Assembly (NCBI GenBank): GCA_964589175.1
Contig: CAZPRY010000001.1
Location: 124,001 to 188,000, forward strand
Reading direction: 5' to 3'
Source of the DNA: CAZPRY01 sp964589175
Lineage (GTDB): Bacteria; Fidelibacterota; UBA2242
Length of the DNA: 64,000 nt
In this document: positions 8,323-17,089 of the stretch, piece by piece
Layout of the letters: each line of letters opens with the position of its first letter
Position numbering within the stretch: position 1 is the first letter of the stretch
Notes under the pieces: generated by a model
Database searches by the model: none
What the model saw: only the letters and a program-made list of their open reading frames with translations
What the model was told of the DNA's origin: nothing
Position numbers and translations under genes: made by a program

Positions 8323-10218
8323 TCAATAATAATACCAGACATTCTTATAATCGCTGATATTTTCGCCGCGTTCACGCAGCATCTCCAAATAGCGCCAGAT
8401 CGGTACATCGGTATAGATATAGGGAGGAACGGCCATCAGATTCTTCTCCCAGGGTAGAAACTCGTAGATCCTGCGGCCGTCCGGACGGATCATGATGACG
8501 CGGCGGTCCTGCCCGGCGCGCAGGTGGTTTTTGCCTATGCGCGGTACATTGAACACCGGCTCATCGCTGCGATCGATGCCCGGCATCAGGCGCGCCTCTT
8601 CTTTTCTTTCCTGCAGCAGGCGGGCGATGGGCACCCGGTAATCGATGGTTTCCTCTTTGCCTTTGGTATTGAAAAGGTAATACGGGTCGACTCCGATAAG
8701 TTTCAATTGTCGGCGCAGGGCGACCATCTCGAAGCGCCGGCTATTGGCGAAGGTAAAGACCGTCTGGTTGCAGATCGAAATTCCTTCGCGTCGTAGCTTG
8801 GTGATGGCCTCCACGGTGTCCGGCGTCACCTCCATGACATTTTCAAAGTGCGTGACGACTACAACCTCCTGCTTTCCGGGGACGTCGTAGGACGCCAGCA
8901 TTTTCACGGTCTCGTCCGTGAAGCGGAAAGGCAGCACAACCGGTGTGCGGGTGGCGATGCGAATTCTCTGGATGTGTGCGATTCGGGCGACGCGTTCCAG
9001 GATTGGATTGAGTTTCTCATCGGGCATGATCAGCGGATCGCCGCCGGTGATGAGTACATCCTGGATGGCGCTGTGTTCACTCAGCCATTGAATGGCCGCA
9101 TCGATTTTCTCCTGGGTGGCCATTGCACCGGGTGCCAGCACTTCATCGATTTCCCAATTCCGCTGGCAGTAGACGCAAATCTGGGCGCAGGTGTGATACG
9201 GTTTAAAGACGGCTACCTGGGGATAGCGGCGGGTGATGAGCGGAGCCGGCGATGTCGAATGCTCACCCATAAAGTCGAAGGCATCGGAACGGTCGTCTTT
9301 GTGAGCGGACATCAATACCGAGTAGTGCAGTGGCGGGATTACCTGGTTGCGAATGCTGTAATCCCGTTCGCGCGATGGATTTTTATCCATCAATGAGGCA
9401 TAGTAGGGTGTGATGCCGAAGGGGATGTGATTCTCATTGGCAAGTCGAATAGCCTGCTCCTCTTCATCCGTCAGATCGATGAGGCTGCGTAGCGTATCGG
9501 CATCGCGGATAACGTTGCGGATGTGCCAGTGATAATCCTGCCAATCGCGTTCTTCTGCGCCAAAATGGGACAGGATGCGTGCTTTGTTCCTTTCGCGGTC
9601 CTTGATAATTTCAGGCTGCAGGCCGAACGGGTAATTCGCGCTCACAAGTTCGATAACGCTTTCCTCGTTGTCCAGGATCTCGGAACGGATCGTGGCTGCT
9701 TCCAGGCCGCTTTTACCGATAAAGTCGGGAATCTCCTCTTTGGCGATTCCGTCCTCGGCGTAGATGCCCGACAAACCGGCAACGCCTTTGAAGAGATGAA
9801 TGAATTCGAGGAAGAAGCCCGTCGAAAACCCCGCCGATTCAGGGTCCAGGTTTTCATGGGCCAGATCGTACAGATAATTCAGGGAACGAACGCCGGCCAG
9901 TTTTTCACTGTTGGCGGAAATGATGTTTTTCAAAGTGTGGATGCAGACGCGGACATTGGCTTTTTCCAGTGGGTGCAACTTGTTGTTGGGATCTTCGATC
10001 CACAATTCCTGATTGTTAAGATAGTCGCGGAGTCCGGTGCGGGCGGATTCCGGGCCATCTGCGGCTTTTAATATTCGATATATGAGCGGATTGAAAATCC
10101 AGAATTTGCCTAATTTCAGTTCGGATAACGAAGACAAATCCCCGGCTGAAATCCCGAACCGGGTCTGGATCAGCGCCGGGTCGATAGAAATGTAGTCACA
10201 ATAAGATCCCAAAAGCAT
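8323..10218 (-). CDS. KamA-family radical SAM protein (lysine 2,3-aminomutase-like), long form
   Basis: The start chosen is the ATG at 10218, which has AAAGAGG just upstream, giving 631 residues; a GTG 45 bases earlier is possible. The radical SAM cluster motif is CAQICVYC (Cys at about 344, 348, 351), followed by the GGDPL motif. The KamA fold is clear through the central and C-terminal parts. Two oddities appear. There is an N-terminal extension of about 250 residues with no domain I recognise. The glycine-rich GGGGK segment that holds the PLP lysine in lysine aminomutases is not visible; a VPRIGKN segment stands in its place. Substrate could be lysine, glutamate or something else, and PLP use is not assured. 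Confidence 0.8.
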   Translation of the reverse strand: MLLGSYCDYISIDPALIQTRFGISAGDLSSLSELKLGKFWIFNPLIYRILKAADGPESARTGLRDYLNNQELWIEDPNNKLHPLEKANVRVCIHTLKNIISANSEKLAGVRSLNYLYDLAHENLDPESAGFSTGFFLEFIHLFKGVAGLSGIYAEDGIAKEEIPDFIGKSGLEAATIRSEILDNEESVIELVSANYPFGLQPEIIKDRERNKARILSHFGAEERDWQDYHWHIRNVIRDADTLRSLIDLTDEEEQAIRLANENHIPFGITPYYASLMDKNPSRERDYSIRNQVIPPLHYSVLMSAHKDDRSDAFDFMGEHSTSPAPLITRRYPQVAVFKPYHTCAQICVYCQRNWEIDEVLAPGAMATQEKIDAAIQWLSEHSAIQDVLITGGDPLIMPDEKLNPILERVARIAHIQRIRIATRTPVVLPFRFTDETVKMLASYDVPGKQEVVVVTHFENVMEVTPDTVEAITKLRREGISICNQTVFTFANSRRFEMVALRRQLKLIGVDPYYLFNTKGKEETIDYRVPIARLLQERKEEARLMPGIDRSDEPVFNVPRIGKNHLRAGQDRRVIMIRPDGRRIYEFLPWEKNLMAVPPYIYTDVPIWRYLEMLRERGENISDYKNVWYYY

Positions 10219-10378
10219 TAGCCTCTTTCTTTGTTTTTTGCGCTTTGAGTGCTTTCCAAGCACTTTAAACTAGCATTTCTGGAGCAAAAAATCAACCTCC
10301 GGCCCGAATTCAGGCGGCGAATCGCTTTTTCTATGCAGCCGTGAAAAGTACTTTCGGCCCATATCCCGTAGGCTGGGA

Positions 10379-11365
10379 ATGCCGATTGATTGGGTTCTTC
10401 CCGTTGCGTTTAAATTTCTGATGAATCCGGCTTCATTTTTTGTTATATTGATCTTACTAGCGATGCATTCACGGACAGTATATATCAGAATCTGTCAGAC
10501 CCTTGCGGGTCTTTTACTGCTGTTTTTGGCGGTCAGTACCTTCATCCCGCAGATCGCTGAATTCCCGGCCGGCCAGTATCCCGGCCCGGCCAACCGCCTG
10601 ATCGGTTTGCTGCAACTCGATCGTTTCTATAATTCGCCGGTCGATATTGTGCTCTGGGGACTGCTGGTCGCGGCTATGATCGGCGCCGTTATTTTTAACG
10701 TGGTTCGCACACCGGTTCAGAAAATCCTGCACCTGCTGCTGGCGCTTTGTTTCGTGCTGGTTGCACTGGAAAAAGGCAGCAACCGGCGCTTTGGCATGAC
10801 GCTCAGCGAGGGGCAGGAGATTGTATTTTCCGACTACAGCGGAACCGTGTCCCCCAAACACAACGTCCGGTTGAAACTGCTGCGTTTCGAGATTCAGCGG
10901 CATGCGGACGAGAGCACGCCGAAGGCCTTTATCAGCCACCTGCTGATCAACGGGCAGGATACGGTTCTCCTGGCCGTCAACAAGCCGTTTGCCATCGATC
11001 GCTATCGTCTCTATCAAAGCGCCTACGACCAAAAGTATATCTTCGCCATCAATATCGATGACAGCCTGCATATGCTGAGTTTTGGCGATTCGCTGGCGCT
11101 CTCCGACGGAACCTTTGTTCTGGAGAATTTCGACCACCAGAAACGGCAGTTCAGGTTGCGTTTCGGTCAGGAATATTATTCTATTTCTATGCAGAAACCA
11201 CTCCGCATCGGATCGCATGAAATAACCGTCACCCCCGGCGGCGCACGCTACGACAGTATTATAGATGTGGCCGAAGTGCGCTGGACGAAACCGCTGCTGC
11301 TCGCAAGTCTGCTTTTTATTGTATTTTTAGGCGGCGCTTTCTGGTATCGTAAGCGTTTGGACTAA
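10379..11365 (+). CDS. resB: ResB-like cytochrome c biogenesis protein
   Basis: The 328-residue membrane protein fits the ResB/Ccs1 family of system II cytochrome c maturation, which with CcsA delivers haem to apocytochromes outside the inner membrane. Hydrophobic segments occur near residues 18-30, 40-60, 90-108, 115-130 and a final one at 303-322. A large non-cytoplasmic region of beta character lies between the last two (about 135-300), as in ResB. It is shorter than classic ResB. Its partner CcsA is not adjacent but lies at 45702. Assignment rests on topology and general resemblance and is moderately sure. Confidence 0.65.
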   Translation: MPIDWVLPVAFKFLMNPASFFVILILLAMHSRTVYIRICQTLAGLLLLFLAVSTFIPQIAEFPAGQYPGPANRLIGLLQLDRFYNSPVDIVLWGLLVAAMIGAVIFNVVRTPVQKILHLLLALCFVLVALEKGSNRRFGMTLSEGQEIVFSDYSGTVSPKHNVRLKLLRFEIQRHADESTPKAFISHLLINGQDTVLLAVNKPFAIDRYRLYQSAYDQKYIFAINIDDSLHMLSFGDSLALSDGTFVLENFDHQKRQFRLRFGQEYYSISMQKPLRIGSHEITVTPGGARYDSIIDVAEVRWTKPLLLASLLFIVFLGGAFWYRKRLD

Positions 11366-11395
11366 CATTCAAACGATCCCGCTTTGATCTCGATA

Positions 11396-12012
11396 TTAAT
11401 CCATCGCCGGGCTTTCCGGTTCCGGCACTATCTTCCGTTTTTTAAAGAGATCGGCGATCGCGAACGGCGAATAGTAGATCATAAACGAGATCAAGCCGAC
11501 CATTTCCAACGACAGAATGTACCAGGGCCAGGGACCCATGAAGTCCAGCAGCGAGGCCGTCTCCGGTTTATGACAGATGAACAGGTAATTGCCGTCGGTA
11601 AAATAGTTGAAAACCGCAATAAACAGCATGTAGAGGTTCGTTAGCCCGAAGATTTTGAACACCGATTTGAAGTGCGGCCGGTAATGAAAGATAAAAGTGG
11701 CGAAAATGCTGGCCGTGACGATCAGGCCGTGCGATACGAAAAACTGGAAAAAGCGGAAATGCGGGTAGCTGAACGCGCCGATATCCGGCTGGAGTAAGGC
11801 CTGAAGGGCGCCGCCCAAACCCCAGAAATAGATAATCTCATACAACCGGTAACTCTTATTCATCAGCATGATGGCCGATAAAACCACGGCCGCGCCACAG
11901 AGATGCAGCGGCAGGGTTGCGGCGGTCACAATGATGGCAGGCCCTCCGAAAGCATTATTTATGTTTGAATGTCTGCGAAAAGCAACAGATGCTGGGCGCA
12001 AATTTGCTTCAT
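11396..12012 (-). pseudogene. Broken TIGR02206/YwaF-like membrane protein gene
   Basis: The 3' part encodes a clear YwaF-like protein: LPLHLCG, then EIIYFWGLGGALQALL, and four or five further membrane segments. The 5' part is damaged. An ATG at 12012 opens a short frame reading MKQICAQHLLLFADIQT and then a TAA. It resembles the family's first segment but is out of frame with the rest. The in-frame continuation has only a TTG at 12001 and about 25 non-homologous residues before LPLHLCG, where the family normally has one to two more helices. This points to a deletion plus frameshift at the edge of the AT-rich island that begins near 12000. A functional truncated protein is less likely. Confidence 0.6.
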
Positions 12013-12127
12013 TTTAAAAGGTAAACTGGTCTAACAAAAGTGAATTTTTAGAAGATACAATTTGTATAGTTGTTGAAGCAGTATTTATTCACCCCTCAGT
12101 TTCAATATTTGCACAGTTTATATTAGG

Positions 12128-13312
12128 TCATTTTGTATAGTTCGACATTATTTTAGTTAGAGCATTCTGTGTAAACAACTGGAAAAGGAATACTAAAAGA
12201 GGAATAATAATTAAAGAAAAAAAGCGCCTAATTGTGCTAGCATCAAAAGGCCACACAGGCATTAGTTCGGCTCTGTGGTAAAGTTGTTCAAAATAGCTCA
12301 GTTCTTCAAAAATACCTTTATTACGTTTATTTTTAGCGCATGCTGAAATATCCTCTAGTTCATTTATTGAATTATACTTTACCCTAAATAATTCTGAGAG
12401 ATAAAACAACTCATGATTTTTAGCTTCCTTCATGGCACGATGAACAGACTGTAAAGGACCAAAAAAAAGTAAAATTAGTACGATGAAATATGCTGGTAAT
12501 CCAATCAATGAAGGTAAATCAATTCCATAGATTATTATCCAAGAAACGGAAAAAAGTAGTCCTTGAGCAGCAATAAGTGCTATCGTAAAAGAAACGTTCC
12601 CTAAGCTTGCTAGCCCCCCCTTTCCATCAGGTGAGACTGGTATTACTTCTATATCGTTATCTTTTACTAATTTATGTATGTAACTAAATATTATGATGGC
12701 AGAGCTTGCAACATACCAAAAAATGTTGCCAATTACGATTCCATAAGAAAGAAGGCAATATATTGTTGAGAACACAAAAGAGAAAAGATATTGCTGGGGC
12801 CAAATCGCCCATGATTTTATATGTTGTGGTTTGAAAATGGGTATATATACTTGGAATATTAAAATAAACACAAACCAAAAGATCATAAAACACCAATATG
12901 TTTGACGTGTTTTAGTATCATGTAGGGAAATTTTATTTTTAATTTTTCTAAATTGTTCTATATAATCTTGTGATTGTAGAGAATAATTGCGGATTATTCT
13001 AATTATCCCTAGAGAACAGTCTGATGTATCTAATAGTCGGTTCATTTTATGAAATAAACTATTTAAACCTGCGATCATAAATATTTGTATCAACAAAAAT
13101 GTATAGAATACTAAATCGGTCAAAAAACCAATGTTTCCATGAGATAATTTTAAAGTACCATCAATTTTGCAAACGATATATAGGATCAGGTACGATGCCA
13201 TTATAATAATGGTAAAACGCCGATTGTGTTTTTCAGTTTTACCAAAAATATATTTGAAGAAAATATTTGATTCGTAGTAGTATCGTATTTCATTCTTAAT
13301 TACTTTATGCAT
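12128..13312 (-). CDS. Unknown AT-rich multi-pass membrane protein
   Basis: The 394-residue protein has about six hydrophobic segments (near 33-48, 65-85, 140-158, 170-200, 240-285 and 365-385). It also has a central PVSPDGKGGLASLG motif, which recalls a PDxxGGL loop in a family of uncharacterised bacterial membrane proteins, and a PVWPFD segment near the C terminus. I do not recognise a function. Base composition is strikingly AT-rich with codons unlike the GC-balanced neighbours, which suggests recent acquisition. It lies between a broken YwaF-like gene and the purine locus. Confidence 0.6.
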   Translation of the reverse strand: MHKVIKNEIRYYYESNIFFKYIFGKTEKHNRRFTIIIMASYLILYIVCKIDGTLKLSHGNIGFLTDLVFYTFLLIQIFMIAGLNSLFHKMNRLLDTSDCSLGIIRIIRNYSLQSQDYIEQFRKIKNKISLHDTKTRQTYWCFMIFWFVFILIFQVYIPIFKPQHIKSWAIWPQQYLFSFVFSTIYCLLSYGIVIGNIFWYVASSAIIIFSYIHKLVKDNDIEVIPVSPDGKGGLASLGNVSFTIALIAAQGLLFSVSWIIIYGIDLPSLIGLPAYFIVLILLFFGPLQSVHRAMKEAKNHELFYLSELFRVKYNSINELEDISACAKNKRNKGIFEELSYFEQLYHRAELMPVWPFDASTIRRFFSLIIIPLLVFLFQLFTQNALTKIMSNYTK

Positions 13313-13631
13313 ATTATGCCTGATCTTTTATAAAAGTAGCAATATTTTATTAATTTTCAAATACTGAAAATGACATAAATAGATCAAAAATCGTTAACGT
13401 AAATTTGCATGCCATAGATTAGAGTGCAATAAAATTTCTTAGAGATTCTCCGTCGGTGTAATCGAAATATGAAAAGTACTTTCCCATTTTTATCTGTTCC
13501 TTCCGCTATGTATTGATTCGATCTGCCCGTATTTTTTAGTTTAAGTGCCGGTTTCCTGACCGTAATATCCGGCAATCCCGAATTTCAGGCAATAGTTTTT
13601 TGATTTAATGCAGAAAAAAGTTCGCCCCGTT
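13313..13631. other. AT-rich spacer at the island boundary, no gene seen
   Basis: These 319 bases separate the AT-rich membrane protein gene from the 8-oxoguanine deaminase-like gene. Composition shifts back towards the chromosomal norm around 13500. A 63-codon open frame on the minus strand has no recognisable content. No convincing terminator or repeat was found. Confidence 0.5.
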
Positions 13632-15047
13632 TCAGCGGGTTAGGCGCACGCCCATCTGCTTCTGGGCCTTGGCGACGATGGCATCCGATATTTTTTGGTG
13701 ATCCCGGATCAAGGCTCGCTCATCGGCAGTGATGAGATCGCCCTGTTCCACTACAATTTTCCCGTTCACGACCACCCAATCCACCGGGTGCATGGCGACA
13801 TTGAAGACAACGGCGGCCGCCGGATCATGCTGCGCACCGGCGTATTCCAATCGGTCGAGGGAGATCATCGTAATATCGGCGCATTTCCCGGGAGCGATTT
13901 GGCCGATATCGTCGCGGCCGAGAGCCTTCGCGCCGCCGATCGTCGCCATCCATAAAACTTCCTCGGTGTTCAGCCAGAATTGCGGCCCACGCAGGCGGGA
14001 TAGCAGCATTGCATTGCGCAGTTCCATCAGCATATTGGACGAATCATTGGAAGCCGAGCCGTCCACCGCGAGACTGACTTTTACCCCGGCATCAAGCATC
14101 TCCCGGATGCGCGCAATGCCCGAACCCAGCCGCATATTTGACGATGGACAATGGGCCACCCCGATCCGGGCTTCGCCGGCCTGCCGGATTTCGTCGTCGT
14201 TCAGATAAATCGAATGCGCGAACCAGGCGTTACCGCCGATCCAGTCCAGGGATTTCATAAAATCAAAAGGCCGCTGCCCGAGTTTTTTGATACAAAAATC
14301 CTCCTCGTCCCGGGTCTCGGCCAGGTGGGTATGGATTTGCAGCTTGTTTTCGCGGGCGATACGGGCCGTCTCTTTCATCAACGCCGGCGTCACCGAAAAG
14401 GGCGAACAGGGGGCCAGCGAGATGCGGGTCATCGCGCCGAAGGAGGCGTCGTGATACTCTCTGATCAGGCGATAGGTGTCGGCGATGATTTGCGCTTCGG
14501 TTTGAATCACGTCGTCGGGCGGCAGGCCGCCGTCCTTTTTGCTCATGGACATCGAACCGCGCGTCGGCTGGAAGCGAATACCCATTTCGCGGGCGGCCGT
14601 AATTTCCCGGTCAATCAGGGTGAGTTCGGCCTGGTTCGGGAAAAGATAGAGATGATCGGATGTCGTGGTGCAGCCGGATTTCAGCAGTTCGGCGATGGCC
14701 GTCTTGGCACTCACGTAAAAGGCTTCCCCGCCGATGCCGCGCCAGATTTCATAGTTCGTTACCAGCCAGTCGAAGAGTCCGGATTTCTGGGTCGCATAAA
14801 TATTGCGGGTCAGCGTCTGGAAGAAATGGTGATGCGTATTCACGAATCCCGGCAAGACCAGCATTCGTGAGGCATCGATGATCCGGTCGGCGTTTCCGCT
14901 GAATTCTTGCGGGCCGACGGAGACAATTCGATTGTCTTCGATATAAATATGCCCGCCGGAGAAAGTATCCAGAACATCCGTCGTATGGACATCATCTTTC
15001 ATGCGGCAGCAGAGCAGGGGATTTTTGATTAACAGCGAAGTCGGCAT
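13632..15047 (-). CDS. 8-oxoguanine deaminase-like amidohydrolase
   Basis: The start chosen is the ATG at 15047, three bases after the preceding stop, giving 471 residues; a longer frame would overlap the upstream gene by 34 codons and has no homology there. It belongs to the ATZ/TRZ/GuaD/SsnA amidohydrolases. Visible motifs are the metal-binding VNTHHHFFQTLTR, the HTHLAET motif, HCPSSNMRLGSG, and the AVDGSASND aspartate. The combination HHHFFQTLTR...LFDWL is typical of bacterial 8-oxoguanine deaminases rather than guanine deaminase. The reaction would be release of ammonia from an oxidised purine. It is last in a coupled operon with XdhC, supporting a role in purine catabolism. Related enzymes act on isoguanine or triazines. 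Confidence 0.82.
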   Translation of the reverse strand: MPTSLLIKNPLLCCRMKDDVHTTDVLDTFSGGHIYIEDNRIVSVGPQEFSGNADRIIDASRMLVLPGFVNTHHHFFQTLTRNIYATQKSGLFDWLVTNYEIWRGIGGEAFYVSAKTAIAELLKSGCTTTSDHLYLFPNQAELTLIDREITAAREMGIRFQPTRGSMSMSKKDGGLPPDDVIQTEAQIIADTYRLIREYHDASFGAMTRISLAPCSPFSVTPALMKETARIARENKLQIHTHLAETRDEEDFCIKKLGQRPFDFMKSLDWIGGNAWFAHSIYLNDDEIRQAGEARIGVAHCPSSNMRLGSGIARIREMLDAGVKVSLAVDGSASNDSSNMLMELRNAMLLSRLRGPQFWLNTEEVLWMATIGGAKALGRDDIGQIAPGKCADITMISLDRLEYAGAQHDPAAAVVFNVAMHPVDWVVVNGKIVVEQGDLITADERALIRDHQKISDAIVAKAQKQMGVRLTR

Positions 15048-15049
15048 TT

Positions 15050-16513
15050 TCAGACCATCCCCGTATTGTGGTTGAACTCCTCGATCAATGTATCGATCTT
15101 CGGCGTCATGCTGTGAATGGAGCCCCAGTATTCGCGATGATCGTACCACTGGGCGTTTAGTGCGGCCAGTTCCCGGCCCTGCTGTTCGATCCAGGTGTAG
15201 TATTTCAGGTTGTGAATGCGTCTACGGGCGTAGTAGTCCAGCTCCAGCATATTGTCGATCGTGATGTTGTTGAGCAATTCCAGGTCGCGCACGGCATCAT
15301 CGTGAGAGTAGGCGCCGCGTTGCCCGGCCAGTTCCCGCAGGCGCGAACCGTAAAGTTCCATCGAATCCGTGAAAATGGTCATCACGATATCATTTTCGGT
15401 CAGTTCGTAGTATTTGGCGAATTTGATCGCCGCGATGAGATTCCCGATGGAGGAAATGCCCAGCAAATCCAGCTGTCCGGTCAGGGATTTATCCACGCCG
15501 TTTTGCTCCAGGTACTCACGGCCGATCTTCTCGTTAAAAAGACGCAGCAGACGGATCGTGTGCTCGTCGTCCACGGCTATGACCATATCGGTATTACGGA
15601 CATTGTGAATCCAGGGCACATGCTTATCGCCGATGCCTTCGATGCGGTGGCCGCCGTAGCCGTTGTTGAGCAACGTCGGGCACTGCAAGGCTTCGGCGGC
15701 GACGATTTTCGACTGCGGGAAGATCTCTTTCATATAATCGCCGCAGCCCAGCGTTCCGGCCGAACCCGTGGATGAAATTACGCCGGCATATTGATCGTCC
15801 ACACCCATCTCGGCTTTGAGAGCTTCCGCGAGTGCGCTGCCCGTCACTTCATAATGCCAGAGATGGTTGCCCATTTCATCAAACTGGTTGAAAATCACGA
15901 TGTCGTCGCCGCGCTCTTTACGCAACTCCCAGCATTTATCGAAAATCTCTTTCACGTTGCTTTCGCAGCCGGGTGTCGCGATCACTTCCCCGGCGACTTT
16001 CGAAAGCCATTCAAAACGCTCTTTCGACATCTCTTCCGGCAGAATGGCGATCGATTCGCAGGCCAGCAGGGCTGAATTGTAGGCGCCGCCGCGGCAGTAA
16101 TTTCCCGTCGACGGCCAGACGGCTTTCTGGGATGTCGGGTCGAATTGACCGGTGATCAGGCGCGGTACGAGACAGCCGAAAGTAGCGCCGACTTTGTGCG
16201 CGCCGGTAGGAAACCATTTGCCCACCAGGGCAATGATTTTGGCTTTGACACCGGTCAGTTCCGGCGGCAGGACCATATAATTCACAGCGCCGTAACTACC
16301 GCCCGATGCGACCGGCTCATTCTTCCAGCTGATCCGGAACAGGTTGCGCGGATGAATATCCCAGAGCCCGATGCTTTTCAGTTCGGCTTTGATCGCCTCG
16401 GGAATCCGCTGCGGGTGTTTCATCTGTTGAAAAGTCGGAATGATGATGTTCCGCTCTTTGCAGCGTTGCATGGTTTTTTGCAGTTGCTTTTCGTTGATAG
16501 TCAGATCAATCAT
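15050..16513 (-). CDS. Fold-type II PLP enzyme, cysteine-synthase/tryptophan-synthase-beta-like, unknown reaction
   Basis: The 487-residue protein shows a PLP-enzyme core: KWFPTGAHKVGATFG with the likely Schiff-base Lys, WPSTGNYCRGGAYNSALL as the substrate/cofactor loop, and SSTGSAGTLGCGDYMKE as the phosphate-binding glycine loop. It is longer than cysteine synthase (about 310) and diaminopropionate ammonia-lyase (about 400), and lacks close resemblance to YgeX. The ATG follows GAGG. It is sandwiched between a THEP1-like NTPase and an 8-oxoguanine deaminase-like gene. The likely chemistry is beta-elimination or replacement on an amino acid such as 2,3-diaminopropionate or a ureido amino acid, but that is inference from context. 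Confidence 0.75.
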   Translation of the reverse strand: MIDLTINEKQLQKTMQRCKERNIIIPTFQQMKHPQRIPEAIKAELKSIGLWDIHPRNLFRISWKNEPVASGGSYGAVNYMVLPPELTGVKAKIIALVGKWFPTGAHKVGATFGCLVPRLITGQFDPTSQKAVWPSTGNYCRGGAYNSALLACESIAILPEEMSKERFEWLSKVAGEVIATPGCESNVKEIFDKCWELRKERGDDIVIFNQFDEMGNHLWHYEVTGSALAEALKAEMGVDDQYAGVISSTGSAGTLGCGDYMKEIFPQSKIVAAEALQCPTLLNNGYGGHRIEGIGDKHVPWIHNVRNTDMVIAVDDEHTIRLLRLFNEKIGREYLEQNGVDKSLTGQLDLLGISSIGNLIAAIKFAKYYELTENDIVMTIFTDSMELYGSRLRELAGQRGAYSHDDAVRDLELLNNITIDNMLELDYYARRRIHNLKYYTWIEQQGRELAALNAQWYDHREYWGSIHSMTPKIDTLIEEFNHNTGMV

Positions 16514-16528
16514 GATTCCTCTTTTCTT

Positions 16529-16638
16529 TAACCACTAATTTCACGAATTACACTAATAAGTTTTTAAAATTACGTATTCAAATTTCTATTTATTTTCTGT
16601 GTCAATTTTTATTCGTGTAATTGGTGTCATTCGTGGTT
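16529..16638. repeat. Short interspersed repeat: ACGAATTACAC / GTGTAATTNGTG family
   Basis: On the plus strand TAACCACTAATTTCACGAATTACACTAAT-type sequence (16529-16558) is mirrored by ATTCGTGTAATTGGTGTCATTCGTGGTT-type sequence (16611-16638), forming two inverted copies about 55 bases apart. The element encodes the last ten or so residues of the NTPase gene and fills the spacer to the PLP enzyme. Confidence 0.7.
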
Positions 16639-17089
16639 CAATTCCAAACGCAATTTCAAAACTATCGGACATTGATCGCCGAATAGAAATAAACACTCCC
16701 AAATCTGTCTTTAAAAGCTTTTTGATAATGTTATAGAAACCGTCGTGGTTTTGCGTCTCCAGCGGCCCAACTTCATCAATAATGACCGGCTCCGTCGCGT
16801 TCTCAATCAATTCATCGATAATGTCTTCTGCGAAGCGGAGGGCTATTGCTGAAAACGAAAAATTTCCAAAGCGACAATGCTCGTCCCAACCGGCCGGCAG
16901 GGAGTCAACCGGATAGGCAAAGGGCCTCGTTTCGTCGCTTGTCAAGCGTCGAATATCGTAGCCGATAAACTTATCATTGCTGAAAACTTTCGGGCAGATG
17001 AACCCGTCGCCTTTGCCAAGTTCCCGGTAGAGCGAATGCATATAACTCGTCTTGCCCTCATTGACTTCACCGGTGACCAGAAAAATCAT
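16586..17089 (-). CDS. THEP1-like nucleoside-triphosphatase
   Basis: The 167-residue P-loop protein has Walker A GEVNEGKTS at residues 7-15 and Walker B VIIDEVGPLE near 103-112, the layout of the THEP1/NTPase_1 family. Its ATG overlaps the XdhC stop as ATGA, so the two are translationally coupled. Position in a molybdenum-hydroxylase maturation operon suggests a nucleotide-dependent step in cofactor handling, but no biochemical role is established. The C-terminal residues (about TPITRIKIDTENK) are encoded by an interspersed repeat and are probably not ancestral. Confidence 0.75.
   Translation of the reverse strand: MIFLVTGEVNEGKTSYMHSLYRELGKGDGFICPKVFSNDKFIGYDIRRLTSDETRPFAYPVDSLPAGWDEHCRFGNFSFSAIALRFAEDIIDELIENATEPVIIDEVGPLETQNHDGFYNIIKKLLKTDLGVFISIRRSMSDSFEIAFGIEPRMTPITRIKIDTENK

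Noticed and set aside
13384..13575. A 63-residue frame in the island-edge spacer
   Set aside because: No homology recognised, no ribosome site, and composition typical of non-coding DNA.
15048..15149. A longer start for the 8-oxoguanine-deaminase-like protein
   Set aside because: It would overlap the upstream PLP gene by about 100 bases and adds residues unlike the family; the ATG at 15047 fits the operon spacing.
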